Shown one piece after another: positions 39,658 through 47,959 of a stretch of 64,000 nucleotides of DNA; within the stretch, counting starts at the first letter, position 1; each line of letters begins with the position of its first letter. The stretch covers positions 637,001 to 701,000 of the forward strand of contig NZ_CP083693.1 in NCBI RefSeq assembly GCF_023920105.1. The letters are read 5' to 3'. The stretch comes from Bartonella taylorii (GTDB lineage Bacteria; Pseudomonadota; Alphaproteobacteria; Rhizobiales; Rhizobiaceae). A program made the position numbers and the translations under genes. The notes beneath the pieces were generated by a model. It was not told where the DNA came from. It saw only the letters and a list, made by a program, of their open reading frames with translations, and made no database searches.

Positions 39658-40278
39658 ATGCATAATGTTATTAAAGGAGCTACAATAGATCCGTTTTTAT
39701 CTGGGAAAAGGCGTCCTAGCTCTGAAGAGGTGGAAGCAGCGATTCGTACATTACTTTTATGGGTGGGGGAAAATCCAAATCGAGAAGGGCTTCTAGATAC
39801 TCCGAGACGTGTAACTAAAGCATATCGTGAGCTTTTTATAGGTTATAGCAAATCGGTTGAAGAGATCTTGGGCACAGTTTTTGAAGAGGTTTCAGGATAT
39901 AATGAATCGATAATAGTAAAAGATATCTCTTTTTATTCACATTGTGAGCATCATATGATTCCAATTGTTGGTAGAGCTCATATCGGGTATCTTCCAGATA
40001 AAAAGGTTGTTGGCCTTTCAAAAATTGCGCGCGTGGTAGACGTTTTTTCTCGTCGTTTACAGACACAAGAAGCTATGACAGCTCAAGTGGCCCGTGCTTT
40101 AGAAGAACATCTTGAACCTCGTGGTGTTGCGGTATTGATTGAAGCTGAGCACATGTGTATGGCTATGAGAGGAATCCAAAAGCAAGGTGCTACAACGATT
40201 ACAACGAGTTTTCATGGTTGTTATGCAAAAGATCAAGGTATACAGGCTCATTTTATGACGATGGTTCAAAGGCTATAG
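39658..40278 (+). CDS. folE: GTP cyclohydrolase I
   Basis: First step of tetrahydrofolate synthesis. Motifs: [19 protein letters not shown], the zinc site [20 protein letters not shown] with cysteine and histidine, [20 protein letters not shown], and the last zinc ligand in [12 protein letters not shown]. Length 206. It is divergent from the NifU-like gene and followed by tRNA-Leu. Confidence 0.96.
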   Translation: MHNVIKGATIDPFLSGKRRPSSEEVEAAIRTLLLWVGENPNREGLLDTPRRVTKAYRELFIGYSKSVEEILGTVFEEVSGYNESIIVKDISFYSHCEHHMIPIVGRAHIGYLPDKKVVGLSKIARVVDVFSRRLQTQEAMTAQVARALEEHLEPRGVAVLIEAEHMCMAMRGIQKQGATTITTSFHGCYAKDQGIQAHFMTMVQRL

Positions 40279-40413
40279 TAAAACCTTATTTTGAGGTTTA
40301 CATTAAGTTATAGGCCATTCAAGTAAAATAAATCATGGGAAAGCGAAAATAGGCTTGTACCTTGCTTTGTGATTTGTTAAAGCCAGCGAATTATATGTTT
40401 TGCTTCACCACAT

Positions 40414-40498
40414 GCGGTCGTGGCGGAATTGGTAGACGCGCAGCGTTGAGGTCGCTGTGGGGCAACCCGTGGAAGTTCGAGTCTTCTCGACCGCACCA
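40414..40498 (+). tRNA. tRNA-Leu (anticodon GAG)
   Basis: An 85-nt class II tRNA. Acceptor arms GCGGTCG/CGACCGC pair, the anticodon stem-loop is CAGCG-TTGAGGT-CGCTG, there is a long variable arm, and CCA is encoded. It lies 2.5 kb left of the prophage integrase, so it is unlikely to be its attachment site. Confidence 0.96.
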
Positions 40499-40700
40499 TT
40501 TTAAATTCTCTGTAGTGGGTGTAAGTTGTATTATCTGAGAAGAATGCTGTTTTGTGCATTGTAGAGGGGTTTTTCTTTGTGTATTATTTTATGTGTGCAT
40601 TCCTAGTAATGATTTATTTCAGGTTGGTAGAATTTTATTCTTTTACCTTGTAGAGATTTGAAATATTGAATTTTTATCAATAGGGTTGGGTGGAGTTGTA

Positions 40701-41885
40701 GTGAGAATTACAATATTTTTAAAATGTTTAGCATTCTTTATTTGTGTTACTTTATTAACGGCGTGTAGCAAATCGCGTGCTGTGCTTTGGCATGGGGTAC
40801 ATGCAACACCGTCTATGGTTGCAGTGCAAAGGGAAGTTGAAGGGAGACCGATTCTTCCAAAAGCTATCGTACCGGTGTATGTTGCAACAAGTCGTATGAT
40901 GCAAAACAACTATTCTCAACCTTATGGAGCAGAGCGATCAAATAAAGTACATTATAATCGCGTTGACGTAGGAATCCCTCAACAGCACGTGAAAGGTGTT
41001 GTTGAAATAAACGCGTACAAACCTACTCATGATAAGTATTTTGCAGCAGTTGCATTGCAAAAATATGATAACAAAGAGCAGTTTAAGCAGCAATTAAATG
41101 CAGATTTGGCAAAAAAACCAAAAGGAAAAAGAGAAATTTTCCTTTTTATTCATGGTTATAATAATAATTTTGCAGATGGTACATTTCGTACAGCTCAGTT
41201 TACATACGATTATTCTTTAAATGTTGTCGCTGTACACTATTCATGGCCCTCTGCTGGATCAGTACCTCTTTATATTTATGACCGTGACAGTGCCAATTTT
41301 GCGCGTGATGGACTCATAGAGCTTTTGACACTCATCAGCCAAACCGATGCTGATCAAATTTCTGTTATTGCGCATTCTATGGGAAATTTTGTCATAATGG
41401 AGGCATTTAGAACTTTAGCATTACAGGGAAAATATAAACCTATTCGCCGTATTACAAGTTTGTTGATGGCCGCGCCAGATATTGATATTGATGTGTTTGA
41501 GCGTCAACTCAATGATATTAAGAGATTACCTCAGCCAACAGCCATTTTGGTATCTCGAGCGGATAAAGCTCTTGCTTTTTCCGGGCGTCTTACAGGTGGT
41601 CATCATCGTGTTGGTGATGGTTCAGATATTGAAATGTTGCGCAAAAATGGTATCGCTGTTCTTGATTTTTCTCATATTGATGGTGGAGCGCACAATGTTT
41701 TTGCGTCTTCGCCAACATTGATGGCTCTTTCTCGAGAAGGTTCTTTAGCTTCAACAATTATGCAGGGTACAGAATTATCACCTAGTCAGGCACTTCTTGC
41801 TGATAGTAGCAGTGTGTTGGAGAAAACAACGCATCTTATCCTTTATACACCTGTACGTCTATTATCTCCATTAACTCGACGTTAA
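40701..41885 (+). CDS. Alpha/beta-hydrolase lipoprotein (DUF900 esterase)
   Basis: The first 23 residues form a lipoprotein signal with LLTAC. The DUF900 core follows: FLFIHGYNNNFADGTFRTAQ near residue 150, VHYSWPSAG, the nucleophile elbow SVIAHSMGNFVIMEAFR with its serine intact, the acid in VSRADKALAFSG and a histidine in FSHIDGGAHNVF. It is thus an intact exported hydrolase, unlike the protein at 4242-5162. Substrate unknown. I chose GTG 40701 with GGTGGAG before it over a TTG five codons earlier. Length about 394. Confidence 0.85.
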   Translation: MRITIFLKCLAFFICVTLLTACSKSRAVLWHGVHATPSMVAVQREVEGRPILPKAIVPVYVATSRMMQNNYSQPYGAERSNKVHYNRVDVGIPQQHVKGVVEINAYKPTHDKYFAAVALQKYDNKEQFKQQLNADLAKKPKGKREIFLFIHGYNNNFADGTFRTAQFTYDYSLNVVAVHYSWPSAGSVPLYIYDRDSANFARDGLIELLTLISQTDADQISVIAHSMGNFVIMEAFRTLALQGKYKPIRRITSLLMAAPDIDIDVFERQLNDIKRLPQPTAILVSRADKALAFSGRLTGGHHRVGDGSDIEMLRKNGIAVLDFSHIDGGAHNVFASSPTLMALSREGSLASTIMQGTELSPSQALLADSSSVLEKTTHLILYTPVRLLSPLTRR

Positions 41886-42028
41886 GTGTGAAAAGAGTAA
41901 AGTTTTTTCTTCAAATATAAATGAATGAAAAACAGTATTTTTTAGCACTTTCTTTAGAATGGTTTTGTAAAATAAAAGATAAATAGCGGGATGAATGTAA
42001 AAACCAGTCATTAGGTGAGTAGTTTACG

Positions 42029-42523
42029 ATGGTTGCACGAAAGCGCTATGCCTATACGCCTACATTAGTTGATTATTTATCTCATTCCGCAGTTCAGTTA
42101 TTAGATATTCATACTATGCTTTTGAAGGTGAGAGAAGGTAATATGGGGGAAAAACCAAGTTTATTGCGTCAAATTGATTCCACAAAAAAACAGCTGGATG
42201 AGATAAGTTATGCTCTTATTTTAGAATATCGTAAACGTCAAGAAAGTGAGCGCTTTTTAAAACAAATTTTGGTATCAATTTCTGATCAACTTTTTTCACT
42301 GAATAATGGTTTCAAAGAAACTGGGCGCCTCTTTTTTCAAGAGATTAGGATACTTCAATCTCAGATACAGTGTTTTTATGAGGGGAGGGAGAGGCAACAT
42401 TTGTTGGATAGCCAAGAATCCTTTTATTCTCCATCCAAAATTGATGAAGTCATTAAACAGTTACAAAAAGCGCGAGAAAAGCTTATTGTTGAGAGTCCAC
42501 ATCTCTTTGAAAAAGAATATTAA
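42029..42523 (+). CDS. Hypothetical coiled-coil protein (164 aa)
   Basis: I do not recognise this protein. It has no signal peptide or membrane helix. About half is predicted helix with heptad-like leucine spacing, for example SLLRQIDSTKKQLDEISYAL and VIKQLQKAREKLIVE. It starts MVARKRYAYTPTLVDYLSHS after a weak GGTGAG site. Gene-like codon use and a clear start support it as real. It is the last chromosomal gene before the prophage; it could belong to either. Confidence 0.55.
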   Translation: MVARKRYAYTPTLVDYLSHSAVQLLDIHTMLLKVREGNMGEKPSLLRQIDSTKKQLDEISYALILEYRKRQESERFLKQILVSISDQLFSLNNGFKETGRLFFQEIRILQSQIQCFYEGRERQHLLDSQESFYSPSKIDEVIKQLQKAREKLIVESPHLFEKEY

Positions 42524-43058
42524 AGCTAAAAATAAAAAATTTAAACAGAGCGCCTTGGGAAAAAGATTTTTAACTTCATAGAAAATAATATAGTTAAAAG
42601 ATTATAGTTCTTTAATAAAAGATGTTGATGCTTATCGTGAAGTTTTTGTAATAAAGTCTTCTGACTCATTTAGTTATGAAATTATTAGTGTGTTTGTTAG
42701 AACATTGCATAATGTTTCACAATATATCAGAATTCAAAGAATTCTTAGAAAGAGTCGGCAAAAAGGGATGCGCTTTATAAACGCGCGCTTGAAAATTCTG
42801 TTTCCAGATTTTCGTTTACGTGCTTCCACACTTTGAAAAAGATAAATAAAATCAATGAATTATTTATAGCATAAAGTGAATGGTGCCGCATGCCGGCAAG
42901 GCAGGCTTTATTAGCAAGAATCAAATTACGTAAAGATGCGCAAGGATGTATTGATGTCTATAGCTTTTTATGATTCAATAAAAAAATTAAGTATTAAAGA
43001 AAAAATCTCAAATCAGAAATTAAAGGTGGTCTAAAAGGTGGACGAGAGGGGACGTTAA
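42524..43058. other. Gap before the integrase; probable left attachment region
   Basis: No intact gene. The frame from about 42620 to 42835 is open for about 67 codons without a start and is not recognised. A short GC-rich palindromic spot GCCGCATGCCGGC lies at 42885-42897. Two copies of AAAGGTGG (near 43022 and 43035) lie just before the integrase and could be arm-type sites. The exact attachment core cannot be fixed without the right prophage end. Confidence 0.4.
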
Positions 43059-44216
43059 GTGAGGGCGATTCATCGGTTATCAGCATCATTCGTAAAGTCG
43101 TCTCCACAAGGAAAATATTGTGACGGGGCAGGGCTATGGTTGAATGTTCGAAAAGACAATACACGCTCTTGGTTTTTTCGCTATACGCACCACAATAAAC
43201 GCCGTGAAATGGGACTTGGTCCTGTTGCAAAACTCTCTTTAAAAGAGGCGCGCGAACTTGCTAGACATTATAGTGATATTCTCAAAGAAGGCAATGATCC
43301 TATTGTTTTTCGAGAACAGACTATTTTAAAACAGCAAAGCAATATCTTCCAAGAAATTGCAAAAGCGGCTTTTGAAAGCAAAAAAGCAGAGTTGAAAAAT
43401 GAAGGCAAAAACGGCCGCTGGTTTTCTCCACTAGAGTTGCACGTTATTCCACACATAGGTAATTTACCTATAGAAAAATTAACAGCCAATATCATTCGCA
43501 ATGTTCTCTCACCCCTTTGGCATGAAAAAGCAGACACAGCGCGAAAAGCACTTAACCGTATCAACATTTGCTTGAAATATGCTGCGGCTCTTGGTTTAGA
43601 TGTTGATTTACAGGCTTGTATGAAGGCACGCGCGCTTTTAGGAAAACCACATGCGACATCAACAAATATTCCTGCTATGCCATGGCAAGAAGTGCCGGTT
43701 TTTTATCAAAGCTTGGATGATAAGATCCTTTCAAATTTAGCACTGAAGTTACTCATTTTGACGGGAGCACGGTCATATCCATTGCGCTATTTGCGCCTTG
43801 AACAAATTGACAAAAATATATGGACGATACCAAAAGAAAACATGAAAGGTATTGTAGGGAAAGTTTCAGACTTTCGCGTGCCACTAAGTGATGAGGCTTT
43901 GAGAGTTATTGAAAAAACTCTCCCCTTTGAAAAGAATGGTTTTCTCTTTTCTGGTCTTAAAGGCAAACCGATTTCGGATGCTACCATGGCAAAATATATG
44001 ACACTTTGCGGTTTGACTTATCGTCCACATGGTTTTCGTTCAAGCTTACGGGATTGGATAGCAGAGACAACGTCAACACCATTTGAGATTGCCGAAACTG
44101 TTCTTGCACATACAGTTGGGAGTTCAGTGACGAAAGCCTACATGCGAACGGATTTTTTAGAACAGCGACATGTTCTTTTAGAGCAGTGGGCGTCTTTTAT
44201 ATCAGGAGAGGCTTGA
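43059..44216 (+). CDS. int: Prophage integrase, P4-type tyrosine recombinase (385 aa)
   Basis: The N-terminal DUF4102 arm-binding domain has GKYCDGAGLWLNVRKDNTRS and YTHHNKRREMGLGPVAKLSL with EARELA. The catalytic domain keeps the first arginine in LTGARSYPLRYLRLEQI, H-x-x-R in RPHGFRSSLRDW, histidine in VLAHTVG, and the tyrosine in KAYMRTD. All catalytic residues are present, so it is probably active. It starts at GTG 43059 after a GA-rich stretch. No tRNA abuts it, unlike most P4-type integrases. A small ORF follows 14 bases later. Confidence 0.92.
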   Translation: MRAIHRLSASFVKSSPQGKYCDGAGLWLNVRKDNTRSWFFRYTHHNKRREMGLGPVAKLSLKEARELARHYSDILKEGNDPIVFREQTILKQQSNIFQEIAKAAFESKKAELKNEGKNGRWFSPLELHVIPHIGNLPIEKLTANIIRNVLSPLWHEKADTARKALNRINICLKYAAALGLDVDLQACMKARALLGKPHATSTNIPAMPWQEVPVFYQSLDDKILSNLALKLLILTGARSYPLRYLRLEQIDKNIWTIPKENMKGIVGKVSDFRVPLSDEALRVIEKTLPFEKNGFLFSGLKGKPISDATMAKYMTLCGLTYRPHGFRSSLRDWIAETTSTPFEIAETVLAHTVGSSVTKAYMRTDFLEQRHVLLEQWASFISGEA

Positions 44217-44229
44217 CAGGATTATAACA

Positions 44230-44352
44230 ATGTGTCTATTGTCGAATGAGGTGCTTGAAAAACACCTTAAAACAACTAGCGGATTGGTTGCCGAAATAAC
44301 TGATCTTCCGCAATTTAAAAGCTTTGACTCATTGTATGCTAGACGCATATAA
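44230..44352 (+). CDS. Small ORF after the integrase (40 aa), overlapping an antisense target copy
   Basis: ATG at 44230 is preceded by AGGA at a good distance, 14 bases after the integrase stop. The 40-residue product begins MCLLSNEVLEKHLKTTSG and ends FDSLYARRI. I do not recognise it. Its codons 9-17 cover a sequence nearly identical to the leader before the antirepressor, and its last codons overlap the C4 promoter. It may be a real small protein or the end of a lost gene. Confidence 0.35.
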   Translation: MCLLSNEVLEKHLKTTSGLVAEITDLPQFKSFDSLYARRI

Positions 44353-44353
44353 T
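44324..44353 (+). promoter_or_regulatory. Sigma-70 promoter of the C4 antisense RNA
   Basis: TTGACT at 44324-44329 and a perfect TATAAT at 44348-44353 are 18 bases apart. The expected start, six or seven bases downstream, falls at 44360, the first base of the C4 helix P1. Confidence 0.8.
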
Positions 44354-44359
44354 AGCTTT

Positions 44360-44447
44360 GTCGGGTGTGGTTATGCCATATAATACCCTTTACGGGGAAA
44401 GCATAACGACGGGCTAGTTGCCGTGTTTTTCAGCACCCGGCATTTTT
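44360..44447 (+). ncRNA. C4-type antisense RNA upstream of the antirepressor
   Basis: The RNA folds into an enclosing helix of 8 pairs (44360-44367 with 44434-44441), a second of 7 perfect pairs GTTATGC/GCATAAC (44370-44376 with 44401-44407) capped by CCC/GGG, and a hairpin ACGG/CCGT at 44409-44424 whose loop shows CTAGTTG. ATTTTT after the enclosing helix could end it. CTAGTTG (44414-44420) and TGTTTTTCA (44424-44432) are exact complements of CAACTAG (44476-44482) and TGAAAAACA (44462-44470) in the antirepressor leader, at its Shine-Dalgarno. In phages P1 and P7, C4 RNA blocks antirepressor translation this way. Confidence 0.8.
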
Positions 44448-44491
44448 ATAAAAAGTGTCAATGAAAAACATCTAACAACTAGGAGTTCGCT

Positions 44492-45025
44492 ATGAACACT
44501 CTTATAGAAATTACGGAACAAATCATTGATCAGGAAACTGTTCAAACCGTTAACGCGCGTGAGTTACATACGTTTTTAGACGTTAATATACGCTTCAACG
44601 ATTGGATTTCACGACGGATTGAAGAATATTCTTTTCAAGAAAATCAAGACTTTGTGAGTTTTACTCAAAAAAGAGTAAAACCTAAAGGCGGTCGTCCAAG
44701 CATAGAATATCACCTCACCTTAGACATGGCGAAAGAACTTTCCATGGTTGAACGCAATGAGAAAGGACGTCAAGCACGCCGTTACTTTATTGAATGTGAA
44801 AAGAAACTGAGAACCCAAGCTGTTGATTATGACCGTGATACACGCTTTGATTTGCCAAGTTATTGGGAAGGTATGAACGCTGGTGAAAAAGTTTTGTATC
44901 TTCTGGGTCCAATACATGTTCGTCTTATTGATGCCTTCAGAGTAGATGAAGAGAATAGAAAATATAAAGCCATCATTAAAGAAGCTAAGCGCGTTCTAGC
45001 AAGATCTGTTGTGAAAGCGGCTTAG
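44492..45025 (+). CDS. AntA-type phage antirepressor (177 aa)
   Basis: The AntA/AntB domain occupies about residues 15-95: TVNARELHTFLDVNIRFNDW, ISRRIEEYSFQENQDFVSFT, and DMAKELSMVERNEKGRQARR with YFIECEK. The C-terminal 70 residues (DYDRDTRFDLPSYWEGM to VLARSVVKAA) are shared with the regulator at 55605-56054. Antirepressors bind phage repressors and trigger lytic growth. The start has AGGAG six bases upstream, and this site is the target of the C4 RNA. A CTCCCCA/TGGGGAG hairpin follows at 45043-45065. Confidence 0.87.
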   Translation: MNTLIEITEQIIDQETVQTVNARELHTFLDVNIRFNDWISRRIEEYSFQENQDFVSFTQKRVKPKGGRPSIEYHLTLDMAKELSMVERNEKGRQARRYFIECEKKLRTQAVDYDRDTRFDLPSYWEGMNAGEKVLYLLGPIHVRLIDAFRVDEENRKYKAIIKEAKRVLARSVVKAA

Positions 45026-45137
45026 TTTAAAACACGATTCATCTCCCCATTTCAAAAGTGGGGAGGGGATAAAGCTTTTAGTTTTTGGTTAGCTACTGTT
45101 TTAAATGTGCGAAGATATTGTCTATCGCATCTAAAAA

Positions 45138-47180
45138 TTAAACCTTTAATCTAGAAATAAATGCTTCATTCCTTAATTTTGCATCCTGCAATAAATCATT
45201 CCATTCTATTATTTCAACGGATCCTCGAAAATCACCTTGTAGAAGATTAGTTCTCCCTCGCCCATTAGCTGTTTTCTGCCATGTCGACGTTTGCGTTTTA
45301 AGTTCACCTTCTATATCGGCAATAATATAACAATAAAAAACACACTGCTCTGAAATCTTTATTTTCTTATTATCAAATGTCTTTATACTTTTTCCTTTAA
45401 GTTTATTAAGGTATTTGTTTATTTGTTCCATGGGGGTGTAACCCGCTTTATATTTTTTCTGACCTGGTCTTTTAAACTCCACCAACATTAGCCTGTCCAG
45501 ATCTGCATCAAGACGACCTTCAAGTCCTAGGGCATATAATTGATTATAACATAATAAATCAGGACGACTTTTTTCTGTACTATCCTGTATGATTTGATTG
45601 ATAGGCACATCCGAAGCAAAGTATTTTGTAAATGTTAATCGCTCATCAATAATCCATAAATCATGTGTTAAATTTTCCTGAGATTCAGGATCATCCCCCC
45701 GAACACGCATTGGACAAATAAGTTTATGCAATGTTTTCTCTAGATGTGGTACTTCTTGACCATTAACATTTTTCTTAAGTTCTATTATTAATCCTTCTAA
45801 AATTTTAAGTATAACTTTACGACGGATAACATACTCTGCTAACTGTCTTGTTTCTTCATCTTTAACTTCTCTTGCAAGTTCAGAAACTTTTTGAGAAAAG
45901 CTGTCTGTATTGGCATTTCCTTCAGTAATTTCACGGTATATTTCTTCAATTCTCTTATTTTGTTTTTTCTCTCTCCTAAGTTTGTGAATAGCCAGTGTTT
46001 TAACAAACCCCTCTGTATTCTTTGCAGCTTTAGGAAGTGTTTCTAATAATTTTTCATAACTCTCAAAGCGATAGGAGGGATGGGTTTTACAAAACTTTTT
46101 TAATGTATTTAAACGTTTTCTTTCATACTCTTCATTTTCTGGAGCAAGAACACTCTGTGTAATGTTGTTGGCAACGGCACGTAAAATATCTTTTAATATA
46201 CTATTTTTAAAAGAAAAATGCGTTCTTTCTTGATTAACTCTATCATCTAAATATTGGCCACTTATGCAACCATGATATACCAGCTTTTGGGTTCCAAATT
46301 TTCCAAAACCAATAAGGTTATCGATGCTTTCAGTAGTCACAGTACGATCATGTGCGAAAAGATGTAGATAGTGGTTCTTCCCTTTAAAGTTAAGGTTAGC
46401 ATCCGCCATGCAAATAAAATTACGAATTTTTAATAAACCAAAATCTGCGGTTTCAAGTGTAATCTCTCCCCTATTTTCTACTAAATATTTTTTAACTTTC
46501 TGCGCTAAATTGACAGAGATCTGATCATCACGAAAAGTTATTTGAGGAAGTTGTTCTAAAATTAAATCTGAAAAAAAATGTGCTCCAATATGATCGATAA
46601 TTGCTTCAGTTTTGCGTGGAAAATATTTTTGGTACGCTACATCTCTTAAACCGGTAAAAATAATTTCTGTTCCGGTTACTTCTTGATTAATAAGAGGTAT
46701 TTTTGAATGATCAAGAATCTGATTTTCCTCTTCCAAACAAAATGTAAAGCTTCTCTGGTAAAGCTGATCTTCTTCAAGGAATATACTTTTAACTCGTATT
46801 TTCTTAAAGGTATCCAACCATAGCAGCCGCCCAACTCCTTTTCCTCCTTTTTCTAATTTAAAATTAGTATCTACAGTGCGAAAAGCTTGAAAGTGTTCAT
46901 CATCCAATCCTACACCATTGTCTTTAACTATAATTTCAAGTGTTTCATTTTTATCTATATCTTTGATTTCTATATCTATGTTACCCGCGCTTTTGTAATC
47001 TTCTTGCTTAGAATCTTCAAGCGCGTGAATAGCGTTGCTTACCGCTTCAAAAACAGGCTGCAAAGCTTCCATTTCAGTGGACGGTTTAGGAAAACGATAA
47101 ACTCTTCCAGCAAGATTCTCTTTCATAGAAAACTTTTCAGTTTTATTCTTTTCTTGTTTTTGAACTGCGACGTTTTCCAT
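45138..47180 (-). CDS. GHKL (Hsp90-like) ATPase with C-terminal PD-(D/E)xK-like nuclease; candidate defence protein
   Basis: A 680-residue protein. The Bergerat ATP fold has the N-box FEAVSNAIHAL (E45, N49), DNGVG at 87-91 and GGKGVG at 112-117, then a transducer-like middle region. A helical part around residues 400-490 is rich in K and E. Near the C-terminus SRPDLL (D541) and LMLVEFKRPG (E568, K570) give the PD...ExK pattern of restriction-type nucleases. ParaMORC and related ATPase-nuclease proteins occur in restriction and defence loci. The gene is AT-rich, alone, and opposite to the antirepressor, as expected of prophage cargo. ATG 47180 follows AGGTGGG. Confidence 0.7.
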   Translation of the reverse strand: MENVAVQKQEKNKTEKFSMKENLAGRVYRFPKPSTEMEALQPVFEAVSNAIHALEDSKQEDYKSAGNIDIEIKDIDKNETLEIIVKDNGVGLDDEHFQAFRTVDTNFKLEKGGKGVGRLLWLDTFKKIRVKSIFLEEDQLYQRSFTFCLEEENQILDHSKIPLINQEVTGTEIIFTGLRDVAYQKYFPRKTEAIIDHIGAHFFSDLILEQLPQITFRDDQISVNLAQKVKKYLVENRGEITLETADFGLLKIRNFICMADANLNFKGKNHYLHLFAHDRTVTTESIDNLIGFGKFGTQKLVYHGCISGQYLDDRVNQERTHFSFKNSILKDILRAVANNITQSVLAPENEEYERKRLNTLKKFCKTHPSYRFESYEKLLETLPKAAKNTEGFVKTLAIHKLRREKKQNKRIEEIYREITEGNANTDSFSQKVSELAREVKDEETRQLAEYVIRRKVILKILEGLIIELKKNVNGQEVPHLEKTLHKLICPMRVRGDDPESQENLTHDLWIIDERLTFTKYFASDVPINQIIQDSTEKSRPDLLCYNQLYALGLEGRLDADLDRLMLVEFKRPGQKKYKAGYTPMEQINKYLNKLKGKSIKTFDNKKIKISEQCVFYCYIIADIEGELKTQTSTWQKTANGRGRTNLLQGDFRGSVEIIEWNDLLQDAKLRNEAFISRLKV

Positions 47181-47387
47181 AATTATTCCCACCTTTTTAG
47201 CCGATAATATTACGAAATATACCTATTAAACGCACGTATATTAACAATTTGTTATTATTATAGAACAAATTTTTAATTCTTTGAAATCCACTGTTTTAAA
47301 TGGGCGAAGGCATTCTCTATCACCTCCATGAGACGAGCAAATTTAAGAATCCATTTTCTAAAGAACTTCGCGCGTCTCAGAGTATGT

Positions 47388-47600
47388 TTAGAGTCGGATA
47401 TTTGGTTTTTGTGTAAAAATACTTACAAACGCATCCATAATACGTGAAAAATCAAGCGCTAATAAGAGTATAATGAATACAATCCATTTCGTATAACGTG
47501 ACATCACTTTTACACTTTTGTAGGTCATGATGATTTCCTGAAGGATTTCTTTTTCTGCTTCTGTAAGTTCTGTATCGTCTTTTGTTCTTTTTCTAGCCAT
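47388..47600 (-). CDS. Small phage membrane protein of the lysis cassette (70 aa)
   Basis: A basic and acidic N-terminus (MARKRTKDDTELTEAEKEIL) precedes one hydrophobic helix, WIVFIILLLALDF, near residues 44-56. It is the last gene of the endolysin-spanin run and could be a holin-like or accessory lysis protein; one helix does not settle this. ATG 47600 has GGTGGAAAC before it. A decayed homolog lies at 1806-2005. It overlaps the lipoprotein gene by eight bases. Confidence 0.6.
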   Translation of the reverse strand: MARKRTKDDTELTEAEKEILQEIIMTYKSVKVMSRYTKWIVFIILLLALDFSRIMDAFVSIFTQKPNIRL

Positions 47601-47799
47601 GTTTCCACCCACACACGTGTTCACCTTGTTTATTGTGCTTTAAGATCTCTCTTGCTAAGTTTGAACTGATGGTGTTCAGATCTTGCTGTTTTAAATAAAT
47701 TGGCAACCAGCCAACACAAGAAGAAACATATTTATTTGTCGCGCAACCAGTCAGAGAGAGCAGCACGCACATCAGCATCACTTTTTTGATTAATTTCAT
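47593..47799 (-). CDS. Rz1-like outer-membrane spanin lipoprotein (68 aa)
   Basis: The signal peptide MKLIKKVMLMCVLLSLTGC ends in lipobox LTGC. The mature part is about 50 residues. The gene overlaps the end of the Rz-like gene by 68 bases in another frame, the arrangement typical of Rz/Rz1 spanins that fuse the inner and outer membranes at lysis. Mature Rz1 is often proline-rich, which this one is not. A near-complete decayed homolog lies at 1606-1863. Confidence 0.65.
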   Translation of the reverse strand: MKLIKKVMLMCVLLSLTGCATNKYVSSCVGWLPIYLKQQDLNTISSNLAREILKHNKQGEHVCGWKHG

Positions 47800-47959
47800 T
47801 TTCCACCTCCAGTCGTGTTGTTGCTGCTTTTAAAGCCTTTTCTGTTTGCTTTTTCTGTTCAACCTTTTTTCCAAGGGTAAAGGCTCTTGCTAATGCAATA
47901 AAAAAAGCGGCTAAAACCGCACCTGTTAGCATCAGATTTCTTTTTATCCATAAGATCAT
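47732..47959 (-). CDS. Rz-like inner-membrane spanin (75 aa)
   Basis: One N-terminal membrane helix (LMLTGAVLAAFFIALA, about residues 9-24) is followed by a charged coiled-coil tail, KKVEQKKQTEKALKAATTRL. It starts four bases inside the end of the endolysin gene and overlaps the lipoprotein gene, as expected for i-spanins. It is short for the family. A frameshifted relic lies at 1446-1632. Confidence 0.65.
   Translation of the reverse strand: MILWIKRNLMLTGAVLAAFFIALARAFTLGKKVEQKKQTEKALKAATTRLEVENEINQKSDADVRAALSDWLRDK

Noticed and set aside
40414..40498. tRNA-Leu as attachment site of the prophage
   Set aside because: Two genes and about 2.5 kb separate it from the integrase, and no repeat of the tRNA 3' end is seen near the integrase.
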